Part shown: one piece after another, positions 51,008 through 60,893 of the stretch
Layout: the number at the start of each line of letters is the position of its first letter
Position numbering within the stretch: the first letter of the stretch is position 1
Source: Imbroritus primus
GTDB lineage: Bacteria > Pseudomonadota > Gammaproteobacteria > Burkholderiales > Burkholderiaceae
Length of the DNA: 64,000 bases
Direction of reading: 5' to 3'
Assembly (NCBI RefSeq): GCF_964332355.1
Contig: NZ_OZ201293.1
Location: forward strand, 1 to 64,000
Notes under the pieces: model-generated
Database searches by the model: none
The model's input: only the letters and a program-made list of their open reading frames with translations
What the model was told of the DNA's origin: nothing
Made by a program: the position numbers and the translations under genes

Positions 51008-52195
51008 TCAACGCAGACGCCGGAATACGTTGCCCGGCAGCCGTTCGATATGTCCGGCCAGTTCCAGTGCGAACAGCTGGGCAGTGAGTTCACTGGCCGC
51101 CTGGTCTAGGCGTTCGCACAATGCGTCGAGCGGGATCGGGTCGTAGCCAAGCGCGGCCAGCAGCGGGTCAGCGGGCGCGTCCGGACGCCCGTCCGGCGGC
51201 GGGATCCGCGCATGGCCCGGATCCGGCGTCAGGGATTGTGTCACGGCTGGATTGGCGGCTCGGGTTTGCCTTCGTATTTCCGCCGGGACTGCGCAACCCT
51301 GCAGTTCCTCGAAAATGTCCTGGGCCGATTCGACCAGCTTTGCGCCATCGCGCAGCAGCCGATGACACCCCTTGGACAGCGGCGAATGGATCGAGCCGGG
51401 AATAGCAAACACTTCCCGCCCGAGTTCGGCGGCCAGCCGGGCGGTGATCAGCGAGCCGGATTGCAGCGCCGCTTCCACCACCAGCACACCCTGGCCCAGT
51501 GCGGCAATCAGCCGGTTGCGACGCGGGAAGTGAAAGCGCGAGGCGGGCGCGCCCAGGGGGAACTCGCTGAGGATGGCGCCTGCAGCAGCAATGTGCTCGG
51601 TGAGCGCACGGTTGCGGGCCGGGTAGACGATGTCGGGGCCGGTGCCGATCACCGCGACGGTGGATCCCCGTCCACGCAGCGCGCCCGTATGGGCGGCGGC
51701 GTCGATGCCTAGCGCGAGGCCCGAGATGACCGTCTGACCGGCGTGCGACAGCGCCTCGGCAAACGCTTCGGCATTTTGCGTGCCCTGCAGCGTGGCATGG
51801 CGTGCGCCGACGATGCCGAGCGCTGGTTGGGCCAGCAGGTCGAGGCGGCCGCGTACGTAGAGCAGTGGCGGCGGATCGGGGAGCGCCAGCAGATTGGCCG
51901 GGTAGGCCTGGTCGGCGAGGGTGACGATATGGTGGCCGGGTTCGGCCATCCAGGCGATGGTCCGGTCGATCTGCGCCTGCAGGCCGGCATCGGGCGCGGT
52001 CAGCAGGGCGCGGAGGGTGGCCTCCGGGAGGTGGCGACGCAGTTCTGCGGGCGACGCGGCAAGAATGGCCGCCGGCAGGCCGAATGCGCGGAGCAGGCCA
52101 CGCAGCGCCACCGGTCCGAGCCGGGGCGCCAGCGTCAGGCGCAGCCAGCCCGGCACATCGCCGGGCGCGGTCGTGAGCGCTGGCGCGTCACTCAA
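51008..52195 (-). CDS. dprA: DNA processing protein DprA
   Basis: A 395-residue protein that loads RecA onto incoming single-stranded DNA during transformation. The Rossmann-like core has LGIVGARHATLQG, VISGLALGIDAAAHTGAL and FPLGAPASRFHFPRRNRLIA. The C-terminal winged helix (LDQAASELTAQLFALELAGHI) is present. It overlaps the LysM gene by four bases. Its presence suggests, but does not prove, natural competence. Confidence 0.97.
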   Translation of the reverse strand: MSDAPALTTAPGDVPGWLRLTLAPRLGPVALRGLLRAFGLPAAILAASPAELRRHLPEATLRALLTAPDAGLQAQIDRTIAWMAEPGHHIVTLADQAYPANLLALPDPPPLLYVRGRLDLLAQPALGIVGARHATLQGTQNAEAFAEALSHAGQTVISGLALGIDAAAHTGALRGRGSTVAVIGTGPDIVYPARNRALTEHIAAAGAILSEFPLGAPASRFHFPRRNRLIAALGQGVLVVEAALQSGSLITARLAAELGREVFAIPGSIHSPLSKGCHRLLRDGAKLVESAQDIFEELQGCAVPAEIRRQTRAANPAVTQSLTPDPGHARIPPPDGRPDAPADPLLAALGYDPIPLDALCERLDQAASELTAQLFALELAGHIERLPGNVFRRLR

Positions 52196-53313
52196 TTGGG
52201 TGTGCTGACTGCATCACCTACGTTAACGATATTGGAGGCATCGGTCACCAGCGCGTACGACACCCGGTCAAATACGCGGAACACGAACACCAGGCCGTAG
52301 CGTTCTTCCGGCAGCGTGATGACACGGTTGCCTTCGGTGCGGTCCTTGACGCGGGCGCTGGCGCGCGACAGCTGCAGGACGTGGCCGTTTTCGACGCCGG
52401 CCTGGCTGCCGACATTCAGCACCACGACCTGGCGCGCGCCGCCATAGCGCACGCCGCCATACACGCCGGCCACCAGGCCGGTGATCGTGGCTTCCGGCGC
52501 GTGCGGCATATAGCTCGAGGCGCTGCGTGGCGGCTGCGGCATCATGAGGTTGCCGACGCCCATTTCCTGCCGCGACGACACGACCTGCACGGTGGAGACC
52601 GCATCCGGCCCCTGCGGTCCGCGCACCATGCGGCCGTTGCCAAGGTATTCTGCCTCGTAGCCGAGGACCTCGCGCGTGGCCGGGTCGCGCAACGGCTTGA
52701 GCGGACGGTAGATCTGCCATTCGCTGCCGACCAGGGTTGGACTGTCGGCGATGCCGCGCACGTAGGCCTGCTCGCCATGGCCGAGATAGACGCGCGATTC
52801 CGGCAGGGCCACGATGCGCGCCGAGGTGTCGAGCTGCGACTGGGCGACGACCAGCGGCTGGGTCAGGAACGGTTCGATGTCCTGCGGAGCGATGCTCGGG
52901 ATGGCGCCGCTGTCGATGTCGCCCTGCCGCGTGTGCGGCGACAGGTGCACCGTGCCGCCATCCTGCGGCGCGGTGGTCGACAGGTAGGCGCGGCCGTCGC
53001 GCGTGATCAGGTAGAGGATTTGGCCGGGATAGATCAGGTGGGGATTGCGCACCTGCGTGCGGTTCATGCCCCATAGCTCGGGCCAGCGCCAGGGCTGGCG
53101 CAGGTAGCGCGCGGAAATGTCCCACAGCGTGTCGCCGCGCCGCACGGTGTACTGCTGCGGCGCATCCGGCGCCAGATCCGCCACCGGGATGCCCTCGCGC
53201 GCCGTGCGCGCCGCCTCGGCCTGCTGGGCCGGCGTGACGCGCAGATCGGCCGCCGTGGCAGGCCCGCTGGCGAAGCCGGTCAGACACGCCGCACACGCCA
53301 GCGCTATGCGCAT
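52192..53313 (-). CDS. LysM peptidoglycan-binding protein
   Basis: A 373-residue exported protein. The signal peptide is MRIALACAACLTGFASGPATAAD. A LysM domain follows (QYTVRRGDTLWDISARYLRQ to NPHLIYPGQILYL), then about 240 residues of beta-rich sequence conserved in betaproteobacterial homologues before dprA. The ATG at 53313 is chosen because it starts the signal peptide; in-frame ATGs at 53373 and 53409 are possible. Role is probably cell-wall associated. Confidence 0.9.
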   Translation of the reverse strand: MRIALACAACLTGFASGPATAADLRVTPAQQAEAARTAREGIPVADLAPDAPQQYTVRRGDTLWDISARYLRQPWRWPELWGMNRTQVRNPHLIYPGQILYLITRDGRAYLSTTAPQDGGTVHLSPHTRQGDIDSGAIPSIAPQDIEPFLTQPLVVAQSQLDTSARIVALPESRVYLGHGEQAYVRGIADSPTLVGSEWQIYRPLKPLRDPATREVLGYEAEYLGNGRMVRGPQGPDAVSTVQVVSSRQEMGVGNLMMPQPPRSASSYMPHAPEATITGLVAGVYGGVRYGGARQVVVLNVGSQAGVENGHVLQLSRASARVKDRTEGNRVITLPEERYGLVFVFRVFDRVSYALVTDASNIVNVGDAVSTPN

Positions 53314-53634
53314 TGGCCGGCACTGGAAAACCGGGCGGCTCGCCCCCATCTTATGTTTGGTAATATCGCGCATTTCCTGAACCCAGCGTCCCCGCAGCCC
53401 CGAAATCATGCCGGGCGCCGAAGCGGTGCCCTGGCGACCCGTTCTGGATACGCGGCCAAAATGAACAGCAGTGGAACGAGAACTGCCCCTCTGGCCGGAC
53501 CCGCACTGCTTTTTGATCGCATCTCTTATTAGTGAAAGGCAGTGCGCACCGATTCTGCATGTAAACTAGGGCAATCGCAATGAAGCAGCCGTTCCGGGTA
53601 GGTGCTCGGCCGGGTAACGTTGCAGGCAAGCATC
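53314..53634. other. LysM-def divergent intergenic region
   Basis: About 320 bp, part of which may belong to an N-terminal extension of the LysM gene. It holds divergent promoters. No clear -35/-10 was assigned and no RNA structure seen. Confidence 0.45.
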
Positions 53635-54138
53635 ATGGCTAAACTCGATATTCTTGAATACCCCGATCCCCGCTTGTACACCGTGGCCAAACCGGTCAAA
53701 GTGGTGGACGACCGCATCCGCACGCTTATCGCCGACATGGCCGAGACCATGTACGCCGCGCCTGGCATTGGCCTGGCGGCCACGCAGGTCGACGTCCACG
53801 AGCAGGTCATCGTCATGGACCTGTCGGAAAGCAAAGACCAGCTTCGCGTGTTCATCAACCCCGAACTGGTCTGGAGCAGCGAGGAACACCTGCTGGGCGA
53901 AGAAGGCTGCCTGTCGGTACCGGACTATTACGACAAGGTCGAGCGGGCGGCCCGCGTCAAGGTGAAGGCGCTCAACGAACACGGCGAGCCGTTCGAGCTC
54001 GAGGCCGACGAACTGCTGGCGGTATGCATCCAGCACGAGATGGATCATCTGGCCGGGCGCGTCTTCGTCCAGTACCTGTCGCCGCTCAAGCAGAACCGCG
54101 TGCGCAGCAAACTGAAAAAGCGCCAGCGCGCCGCCTGA
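53635..54138 (+). CDS. def: Peptide deformylase
   Basis: A 167-residue metalloenzyme that removes the formyl group from nascent proteins. The three motifs are present: GIGLAATQ, EGCLSVP and HEMDHL, whose cysteine and histidines bind the metal. The ATG at 53635 gives MAKLDILEYPDPRL, the usual start; an upstream ATG at 53602 is unlikely. fmt follows after four bases. Confidence 0.98.
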   Translation: MAKLDILEYPDPRLYTVAKPVKVVDDRIRTLIADMAETMYAAPGIGLAATQVDVHEQVIVMDLSESKDQLRVFINPELVWSSEEHLLGEEGCLSVPDYYDKVERAARVKVKALNEHGEPFELEADELLAVCIQHEMDHLAGRVFVQYLSPLKQNRVRSKLKKRQRAA

Positions 54139-54142
54139 GCCG

Positions 54143-55126
54143 ATGACCCTGCGCGTCGCCTTCGCCGGCACTCCCGAATTCGCCCGTGCCGCCCTGGCCG
54201 CCATCCATGCGGCCGGTTTCCCCATCGTGGCCGTGCTGACGCAGCCGGACCGCCCTGCCGGCCGCGGCATGCAGTTGCAGGCCGGCCCCGTCAAGCAATA
54301 CGCCGCACAGCATGGCCTCGGGCCGATCCTGCAGCCACGGTCGCTACGCCTGCAGGGCAAGTACCCCGAGGATGCCGCGACGGCTATGGACGCCCTGCGC
54401 GCGGCGGCCCCCGATGTCATGGTGGTCGCGGCCTATGGTTTGCTGCTGCCGCTCGACACCCTGCAACTGCCGCGTCACGGCTGCCTCAATATCCACGCCT
54501 CGCTCCTGCCGCGCTGGCGCGGCGCGGCGCCGGTCCACCGCGCCATCGAAGCCGGCGATGCCGAGAGCGGCATTACGCTGATGCAGATGGACGAGGGTTT
54601 GGATACCGGTGCCATGTTGGCGCGCGGTGCCGTGCCGATTGCCCCTGGCGTCACGACGGCCGTGTTGCACGATACGCTTGCCGCGCTTGGAGCAGAGATG
54701 ATCGTCGCCGCGCTGCAAAAACTGGAAAGTGAAGGTGCACTCACCGGCATGCCCCAGCCGGATGACGGCGTGACCTATGCCGCCAAGATCGGCAAGGACG
54801 AGGCGCGTCTCGACCTGCGCCGTCCGGCTGCCATCCTCGCCCGCCAGATCTGGGCCTTCAATCCCTTTCCCGGGGCTGTGGTCGAATTCGACGGTGTGGC
54901 GGTCAAGCTCTGGCAAGGCGAAGCGGTGGCAGGCAAAGGCGCGCCCGGCACGGTGTTGCAGGCCGACGCCCAGGGTTTGGTGATCGCGTGCGGCGAAGGC
55001 GCCCTGCGCGTGACCGAATTGCAGAAACCTGGCGGCAAGCGCTTGCCGGCGCAGGCGTTCCTGCAGGGTATGCCGTTGCAGCCGGGACGCATGGCCGGGC
55101 TGATGCCGCCCGCCCCCGCCGCCTGA
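54143..55126 (+). CDS. fmt: Methionyl-tRNA formyltransferase
   Basis: A 327-residue enzyme that formylates initiator Met-tRNA using 10-formyltetrahydrofolate. It starts MTLRVAFAGTPEFARAALAA. The catalytic core has NIHASLLPRWRGAAPVHRAI and the folate-binding residues nearby. The C-terminal OB-like domain is present. It is coupled to def, which acts on the products of formylated initiation. Confidence 0.98.
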   Translation: MTLRVAFAGTPEFARAALAAIHAAGFPIVAVLTQPDRPAGRGMQLQAGPVKQYAAQHGLGPILQPRSLRLQGKYPEDAATAMDALRAAAPDVMVVAAYGLLLPLDTLQLPRHGCLNIHASLLPRWRGAAPVHRAIEAGDAESGITLMQMDEGLDTGAMLARGAVPIAPGVTTAVLHDTLAALGAEMIVAALQKLESEGALTGMPQPDDGVTYAAKIGKDEARLDLRRPAAILARQIWAFNPFPGAVVEFDGVAVKLWQGEAVAGKGAPGTVLQADAQGLVIACGEGALRVTELQKPGGKRLPAQAFLQGMPLQPGRMAGLMPPAPAA

Positions 55127-55369
55127 GTTCAGCCCCGGGGCGGACTGTCGACCGTGATGACGGGGGCACATGAGGGCAGCCTGGTTCACCTGCGTGTGCC
55201 GTGCCGTTCCGGTCGTGCATCCGTCCGGGCAGGCTGTCGTACAGTGTCAAAAAAAGCGTTGAAAATGCAGTGAAAAAGCGCGCTCTGCGGTTGAATTTTC
55301 AACTCCGGGGGGCATCTAACCGGTGTGCGGCGCCCCTGTGCGCTCCCCTACACGACTGACGGAGAAACG

Positions 55370-56230
55370 ATGTTCAATTGGGTCAAAACCTTCATGCTGA
55401 TGGCCGGGATCACCGCGCTGTTCATCGTGATCGGCGGCATGATCGGCGGCCGCTCGGGCATGATGCTGGCGCTGGCCATCGCCCTGGGCATGAACTTCTT
55501 TTCCTACTGGTTCTCGGACAAGATGGTCCTGCGCATGTATAACGCGCAGGAAGTCGACGAAACCACCGCGCCCCAGTTCTACAACATGGTGCGCGAACTG
55601 GCGCAGCGCGCCCAGCTGCCGATGCCGCGCGTCTACCTGATCAATGAAGATGCGCCGAATGCCTTTGCCACCGGCCGCAATCCCGACAACGCTGCCGTGG
55701 CAGCCACCACCGGCATCCTGCGCGTGCTGTCCGAGCGCGAACTGCGCGGTGTGATGGCGCACGAGCTGGCGCACGTCAAGCACCGCGACATCCTGATTTC
55801 GACCATTTCGGCCACCATGGCCGGTGCCATCTCGGCACTCGCCAACTTTGCCATGTTCTTTGGCGGCCGCAGCGAGGACGGGCGTCCGGCTAATCCGATT
55901 GCCGGTATCCTGGTTGCCCTGCTCGCACCGCTGGCAGCGTCGCTGATCCAGATGGCCATCTCGCGCGCCCGCGAGTTCGAGGCCGATCGCGGCGGCGCGG
56001 AAATCAGTGGCGATCCGCAGGCGCTCGCCATGGCACTCGACAAGATTCACCGCTATGCCCAGGGCATTCCGTTCCAGGCAGCCGAGGAGCATCCCGCCAC
56101 GGCACAGATGATGATCATGAACCCGCTGTCGGGCGGCGGCATCGCCAGCCTGTTCAGCACCCACCCGGCGACCGAGGAGCGGGTCGCGCGCCTGATGGAA
56201 ATGGCGCGTACCGGTACCTACCCGGTTTGA
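55370..56230 (+). CDS. htpX: Membrane zinc metalloprotease HtpX
   Basis: A 286-residue inner-membrane M48 protease for quality control of membrane proteins. Two N-terminal helices (MFNWVKTFMLMAGITALFIV; GMMLALAIALGMNFFSYWFS) precede the zinc site HELAH in VMAHELAHVKHRD, and the third ligand Glu is in SRAREFEADRGGAE. The ATG at 55370 follows GGAG. The 240-bp upstream gap holds an inverted repeat GTTGAA-TT-TTCAAC, a possible regulator site; a heat-shock promoter was looked for without a clear match. Confidence 0.97.
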   Translation: MFNWVKTFMLMAGITALFIVIGGMIGGRSGMMLALAIALGMNFFSYWFSDKMVLRMYNAQEVDETTAPQFYNMVRELAQRAQLPMPRVYLINEDAPNAFATGRNPDNAAVAATTGILRVLSERELRGVMAHELAHVKHRDILISTISATMAGAISALANFAMFFGGRSEDGRPANPIAGILVALLAPLAASLIQMAISRAREFEADRGGAEISGDPQALAMALDKIHRYAQGIPFQAAEEHPATAQMMIMNPLSGGGIASLFSTHPATEERVARLMEMARTGTYPV

Positions 56231-56376
56231 CCACCGTACCGGCACTCCCGCCCGCAGGCCCGGCCGCCTCCACGGCTGGGCCTGTGTGCATCCGCCCCAC
56301 ATCTGCTGGCTCCTGTCCTTTCCTTCATGCATGTCATGGCTCCAGCGGCCGGCATGCCCTTGTCCTGTAATTCCAC

Positions 56377-57729
56377 ATGCGTTTACCCAGAGAGTCCCTG
56401 GCATTTGCCATGAGCACCGCCGCGCAGGCCGTCGAGCGCGTGCGCGCGGGACAGGCATTGCCGCAGGCGCTCGATGCCGTCTTCAACCAGGTGCAGTTGA
56501 CGGGCGCCAGCCATGCTGGCACGCGCGGTGCCGTGCAGGATATTGCCTACCGTACCCTGCGCGGCCTCGGCAAGGCACAGGCCGTTCTGCATGAACTCGC
56601 AGCGCGCCCGCCCGCGCCACGCATCGAAGCGCTATTGACGGTGGCGCTGGCGCTGCTGCTGGAGGACTCGCCGGCCTACACCGAGTTCACCATTGTCGAT
56701 CAGGCGGTGCGGGCTGCAGCGGCCGACCCCAAGACCTCCCAGGCGCGCGGCATGGTCAACGCCATCCTGCGCCGCCTGCAGCGCGAGCGCGCGTCGCTCG
56801 ACATGGCGCTGGCTGACGATGTCGTCGCGCAATGGAACTATCCTTCGTGGTGGATCGAGGCCGTGCGCGATGCCTGGCCCGACGACTGGCAGCACATCCT
56901 GCAAGCCGGCAATGTGCGTCCGCCGCTGACCTTGCGCGTGGACGCAGCGCGCGTGACGGTGCCGGATTACCTGCAGCAACTGGCGTCGCACGCGCTGGGT
57001 GGCCGACAGGTCGGTGAACGGGCCGTGCGGCTCGATACCCCCGTACCGGTGACGCGCATCCCCGGGTTCGCCGAGGGGCTGGTGTCCGTGCAGGATGCGG
57101 GCGCCCAGCATGCCGCCGCGCTGCTCGACCTGCAGCCGGGCCAGCGGGTGCTCGACGCCTGTGCCGCACCGGGCGGCAAGAGCGGGCATATCCTGGAGCT
57201 GGCGCCGGTCCAGCTGACGGCCCTCGACAGTGATGCCGTGCGCCTGCGCCGCATCGATGAAAATCTCGCGCGCCTTGGTCGGTCCGCCAACGTCATGGCG
57301 GGCGATGCCGGCCGGCCGGAAACCTGGTGGGACGGCCAGCCGTTCGATCGCATTCTGGCGGATGTGCCGTGCTCAGCCTCCGGTATCGTGCGCCGCCATC
57401 CCGATATCCGCTGGCTGCGCCGTCCCGAGGACTTGCCGCAGTTGCAGGCGGTGCAGCGGCGGATTGTCTCCGCCTTGTGGACCACGCTCGCACCGGGCGG
57501 CAAGTTGCTGTACGTGACATGTTCGATTTTCCCCGCGGAAGGGGAGCAGCAGGCCCGATGGTTTGAAACGCATTTGCAAGATGCGATACGATTGCAGGCG
57601 CCCGGACAATTGCTTCCGCAATCCGGAACGCCGGCTGAGCCTGTTGCCGGTGTTCCGGCCGGGGCCACCCAAGATGCCATGGGTGACCATGACGGTTTCT
57701 ATTACGCGCTTTTCCAAAAACGGTGCTGA
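56377..57729 (+). CDS. rsmB: 16S rRNA m5C967 methyltransferase RsmB
   Basis: A 450-residue methyltransferase modifying C967 of 16S rRNA. An N-terminal NusB-like domain is followed by the catalytic domain with SAM motif LDACAAPGGKSGHILEL and the DVPCSASGIVRRHPDIRWLR and TCSIFPAEGEQQ motifs. The two cysteines for catalysis are present. The ATG at 56377 or the in-frame ATG at 56410 could be used. The DUF4390 gene begins 16 bases later. Confidence 0.97.
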   Translation: MRLPRESLAFAMSTAAQAVERVRAGQALPQALDAVFNQVQLTGASHAGTRGAVQDIAYRTLRGLGKAQAVLHELAARPPAPRIEALLTVALALLLEDSPAYTEFTIVDQAVRAAAADPKTSQARGMVNAILRRLQRERASLDMALADDVVAQWNYPSWWIEAVRDAWPDDWQHILQAGNVRPPLTLRVDAARVTVPDYLQQLASHALGGRQVGERAVRLDTPVPVTRIPGFAEGLVSVQDAGAQHAAALLDLQPGQRVLDACAAPGGKSGHILELAPVQLTALDSDAVRLRRIDENLARLGRSANVMAGDAGRPETWWDGQPFDRILADVPCSASGIVRRHPDIRWLRRPEDLPQLQAVQRRIVSALWTTLAPGGKLLYVTCSIFPAEGEQQARWFETHLQDAIRLQAPGQLLPQSGTPAEPVAGVPAGATQDAMGDHDGFYYALFQKRC

Positions 57730-57745
57730 TGCCACAGTGACTCCA

Positions 57746-58411
57746 ATGCTCCATGCGCTCTCACGCCTGCGCGGCCTCGCGTGGCACTCGTTGCGGCATT
57801 GGCTGCTGGCGTGCGGCATGGCATGGCTGGGCATGTTGGCCGGGGCGGCACACGCCGTCGAGGTCAGCGAGCCGCGTCTCGAATATGGCGATGGCGGCTG
57901 GAATCTCTCGGTCAATTTCGAGTTCGAACTGCCGCCCGCGCTCGAGGACGCCATCAACAAGGGCATCCCGCTGTATTTCGTCACCGAGTTCGACCTCAAC
58001 CGTCCGCGCTGGTACTGGTTCGACGAAAAACCGGTGTCGGTCCGGCGCACGGTGCGCGTGGCGTACCATCCGCTCACGCGGCAATACCGCGTTTCCACCG
58101 GCGGCTTGCAGTTGCCATTTGCCAAGCTGTCTGACGCGCTTGGCTTCGTCAAGCGCGTGCGCGGCTGGCGTGTGATCGAACGTAGTGCCGTCAAGCCGGG
58201 CATTCCATACCTCGCCGAAGTGCGGATCCGGCTCGATGTCTCACAACTGCCCAAACCGTTCCAGATCAATGCGGTCAACACCAGTGACTGGAACCTCTCG
58301 TCCGACTGGTTGCGGTTTCCCGTGACCATTCCTGAGGTCCCGGGCGCGGCGGTGCCGGGCACACTATTCCTGGGCACCGCGCCCTTGCACGACAGCGGAC
58401 GCGCGGAATGA
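57746..58411 (+). CDS. DUF4390 exported protein
   Basis: A 221-residue protein of the DUF4390 family, found before ntrY in betaproteobacteria. The signal peptide is MLHALSRLRGLAWHSLRHWL to HA. It contains the conserved GIPLYFVTEFDLNRPRWYWF and RQYRVSTGGLQLPFA segments. Function is unknown; the fixed neighbourhood suggests a role with the sensor kinase. The stop overlaps the kinase start by four bases. Confidence 0.93.
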   Translation: MLHALSRLRGLAWHSLRHWLLACGMAWLGMLAGAAHAVEVSEPRLEYGDGGWNLSVNFEFELPPALEDAINKGIPLYFVTEFDLNRPRWYWFDEKPVSVRRTVRVAYHPLTRQYRVSTGGLQLPFAKLSDALGFVKRVRGWRVIERSAVKPGIPYLAEVRIRLDVSQLPKPFQINAVNTSDWNLSSDWLRFPVTIPEVPGAAVPGTLFLGTAPLHDSGRAE

Positions 58412-60867
58412 TCCAGTTCGACCACCGCTTCCGCCGCGTGATGTACCAGGTGGTGGGCAGCGTTATTGTTTTCGTCGCGCTCGTGTTGCTGGTGCTGCTG
58501 GCTTCGGCCTCCGCCAATACCGAGTTCTTCGACCGCTACTTCACCCTGCTGTACAAGGTCAATCTGGTGGTCGGCGTGCTGCTGGTGCTGACTGTCGGCG
58601 CGCTGGCCGCGACTCTCTGGCTGCGCCACCGGCGCGGCAAGTTCGGTACGCGCCTGATGACCAAGCTGGCGGTGTTCTTTGGCGTAGTGGGCGTGCTGCC
58701 GGGAGTACTGATCTATCTGGTCTCGCTGCAGTTCGTGTCGCGCAGCATCGAATCGTGGTTCGATGTAAAGGTCGAGAGTGCGCTTGAAGCCGGCCTCAAC
58801 CTGGGGCGCTCGACGCTCGACACCGCCCTGCTCGAACTCGAAGGCAAGGCCCGGCAGATGGCCGATCGCCTCGAGGAACACGATAGCGCCACCACCTCGC
58901 TGGCGTTGAGCCGCCTGCGCGAACAGTTTGGCGTGCAGGAAGTCGTACTGTTTTCCAGCAGCGGCCGTGTCATCGCCGCCGCCTCCAGCAGCTATGAACG
59001 TCTCGTGCCGCGCCTGCCGTCAGCGGCCATGCAGCAGCAACTGCGCGCGGCAGGCCAGTACGCTGCCATCGAGGATGCGACACTCGACGACGAGAGCCGG
59101 ACGGGACCTGCGTCACTGGCCCCGACGGCTAACGATGCCCACCTGTACCGCCTGCGCGTGATCGTGGCGCTGTCGGAAGCCGCCCTGCCCGCGCTGCCAC
59201 CCGGCAGCGCCGTCAACGGCGTCGGCAAGCCGGCGAAGTGGGCGGGCACGGGCCTGCTGGCCGAGCGCTCGCCCGAGGAAGCGAGCGGGCGCGGCTTTGG
59301 CCTGCTGGGTGCGGATCCGCGCGAAACCCGCTATCTGCAACTCGTCGATCCCGTGCCGCCGATCCTGGGTCGCAACGCCGACGCGGTGCAGACCGCCTAT
59401 CAGGAGTACCAGGAAAAATCGCTTGGCCGGACCGGCCTGCGCAAGATGTATATCGGCACGCTCACGCTCACGCTGTTCCTCGCAGTGTTCATTGCCGTGA
59501 TGCTGGCCCTGCTGCTGGGTGCGCAGCTGGCGCGCCCGCTGCTGATGCTGCTGCAGGGCACGCGTGAGGTGGCGGAGGGCGACCTGTCGCCCAAGCGCGA
59601 ACTGAAAAGCCGCGACGAACTTGGCGTCCTGACCCAGCAGTTCAACCAGATGACGCGCCAGCTGGCGGAGGCGCGGCTGGCGGTCGAACTCAATCGCACG
59701 GCGCTGGAGCAATCGAAGGCCTATCTCGAAAGCGTGCTGCAGAACCTGACCGCTGGCGTGTTCGTGTTCGACCACCGCTTCGTCATGATCACGGCCAATC
59801 CTGGCGCGGAGCGCATCTTCAAGCAGCCGTTCGCCAGCACCATCGACCAGTCGGCCGATGACAATCCGGCCTTGCAGCAATTCGTCGACGCGGCGCGCAA
59901 GGCATTCTCCGACCAGAATACGCGCGAGATGCTGGGCGGCAGTGAGCACTGGCAAAAACAGATGGAACTCGACCTCGAAGGCGAGGACCAGCCCATCACG
60001 CTGCTCGTGCGCGGCGCGCGCCTGTCGGCGGGGCAGACTGACAGCGAAGTGGATGAACGTGGCTACGTGGTGGTGTTCGACGATATCTCCGATGTCATCT
60101 CCGCCCAGCGTTCCGTCGCCTGGGGCGAAGTCGCACGGCGCCTGGCTCACGAGATCAAGAACCCGCTGACCCCCATCCAGCTGTCTGCCGAACGTCTGCA
60201 GATGAAACTCGAAAGCAAGCTCGACGAGCCCGATGCCGCCATCCTGCGGCGCGGCGCGTCGACCATCGTTAACCAGGTGGCCGCGATGAAACGTATGGTC
60301 GACGACTTCCGCGACTATGCGCGCACGCCACCTGCCGTGCTGCAGACGCTGCACCTGAATGACCTGATCGGGGAGGTGCTTCACCTCTATGGCATCGATG
60401 ATCCGCAGCACAGTGATCATCCCGTCATCCATGCATCGCTTGCGTCGTCATTGCCTGATATCCTTGGCGATGCCACCCAGCTGCGGCAGGTGATCCACAA
60501 TCTCGTGCAGAACGCGCAGGATGCTGTCGCCGAAAATCAGGCAGCGGGCCGGCCCGCGCCACGCGTGACTTTGCAGACCGAGACGGTAGAATACCGGGGT
60601 GCGGATGGCGCAAGCCATCAAGCAGCGAAGCTGACGATCTCGGACAACGGTCCGGGATTCGCGCCGCGCATCCTGAGCCGTGCCTTCGAGCCGTATGTTA
60701 CGACCAAGGCGAAAGGAACCGGTCTGGGGTTGGCGATGGTCAAGAAGATCATCGACGAGCACGGCGCGCGCATCGAGCTGCGCAATCGTATGACGGATAC
60801 AGAGATCGAAGGTGCGCTGATCTCGATCCTGTTCGTGAAACTGGCATCGCACTCACCCACCGCCTGA
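58408..60867 (+). CDS. ntrY: NtrY-type membrane sensor histidine kinase
   Basis: An 819-residue sensor kinase of the NtrY family. Three hydrophobic segments near 14-105 are followed by a large periplasmic domain (about 110-345), a further helix (LTLTLFLAVFIAVMLALLLG), a HAMP domain and a PAS domain (FVFDHRFVMITANPGAERIF). The HisKA box is RRLAHEIKNPLTPIQLSAER and the ATPase domain has NLVQNAQDAV and TGLGLAMVKKI. It precedes the response regulator by 26 nt. Its signal is unknown in this group. Confidence 0.95.
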   Translation: MIQFDHRFRRVMYQVVGSVIVFVALVLLVLLASASANTEFFDRYFTLLYKVNLVVGVLLVLTVGALAATLWLRHRRGKFGTRLMTKLAVFFGVVGVLPGVLIYLVSLQFVSRSIESWFDVKVESALEAGLNLGRSTLDTALLELEGKARQMADRLEEHDSATTSLALSRLREQFGVQEVVLFSSSGRVIAAASSSYERLVPRLPSAAMQQQLRAAGQYAAIEDATLDDESRTGPASLAPTANDAHLYRLRVIVALSEAALPALPPGSAVNGVGKPAKWAGTGLLAERSPEEASGRGFGLLGADPRETRYLQLVDPVPPILGRNADAVQTAYQEYQEKSLGRTGLRKMYIGTLTLTLFLAVFIAVMLALLLGAQLARPLLMLLQGTREVAEGDLSPKRELKSRDELGVLTQQFNQMTRQLAEARLAVELNRTALEQSKAYLESVLQNLTAGVFVFDHRFVMITANPGAERIFKQPFASTIDQSADDNPALQQFVDAARKAFSDQNTREMLGGSEHWQKQMELDLEGEDQPITLLVRGARLSAGQTDSEVDERGYVVVFDDISDVISAQRSVAWGEVARRLAHEIKNPLTPIQLSAERLQMKLESKLDEPDAAILRRGASTIVNQVAAMKRMVDDFRDYARTPPAVLQTLHLNDLIGEVLHLYGIDDPQHSDHPVIHASLASSLPDILGDATQLRQVIHNLVQNAQDAVAENQAAGRPAPRVTLQTETVEYRGADGASHQAAKLTISDNGPGFAPRILSRAFEPYVTTKAKGTGLGLAMVKKIIDEHGARIELRNRMTDTEIEGALISILFVKLASHSPTA

Positions 60868-60893
60868 GCGGTGAGCGCATCAAGAGGAGATGT

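Noticed and set aside
55127..55369. Heat-shock (sigma-32) promoter before htpX
   Set aside because: GTTGAAAA-like elements occur, but no matching CCCCAT-type -10 was found at correct spacing.
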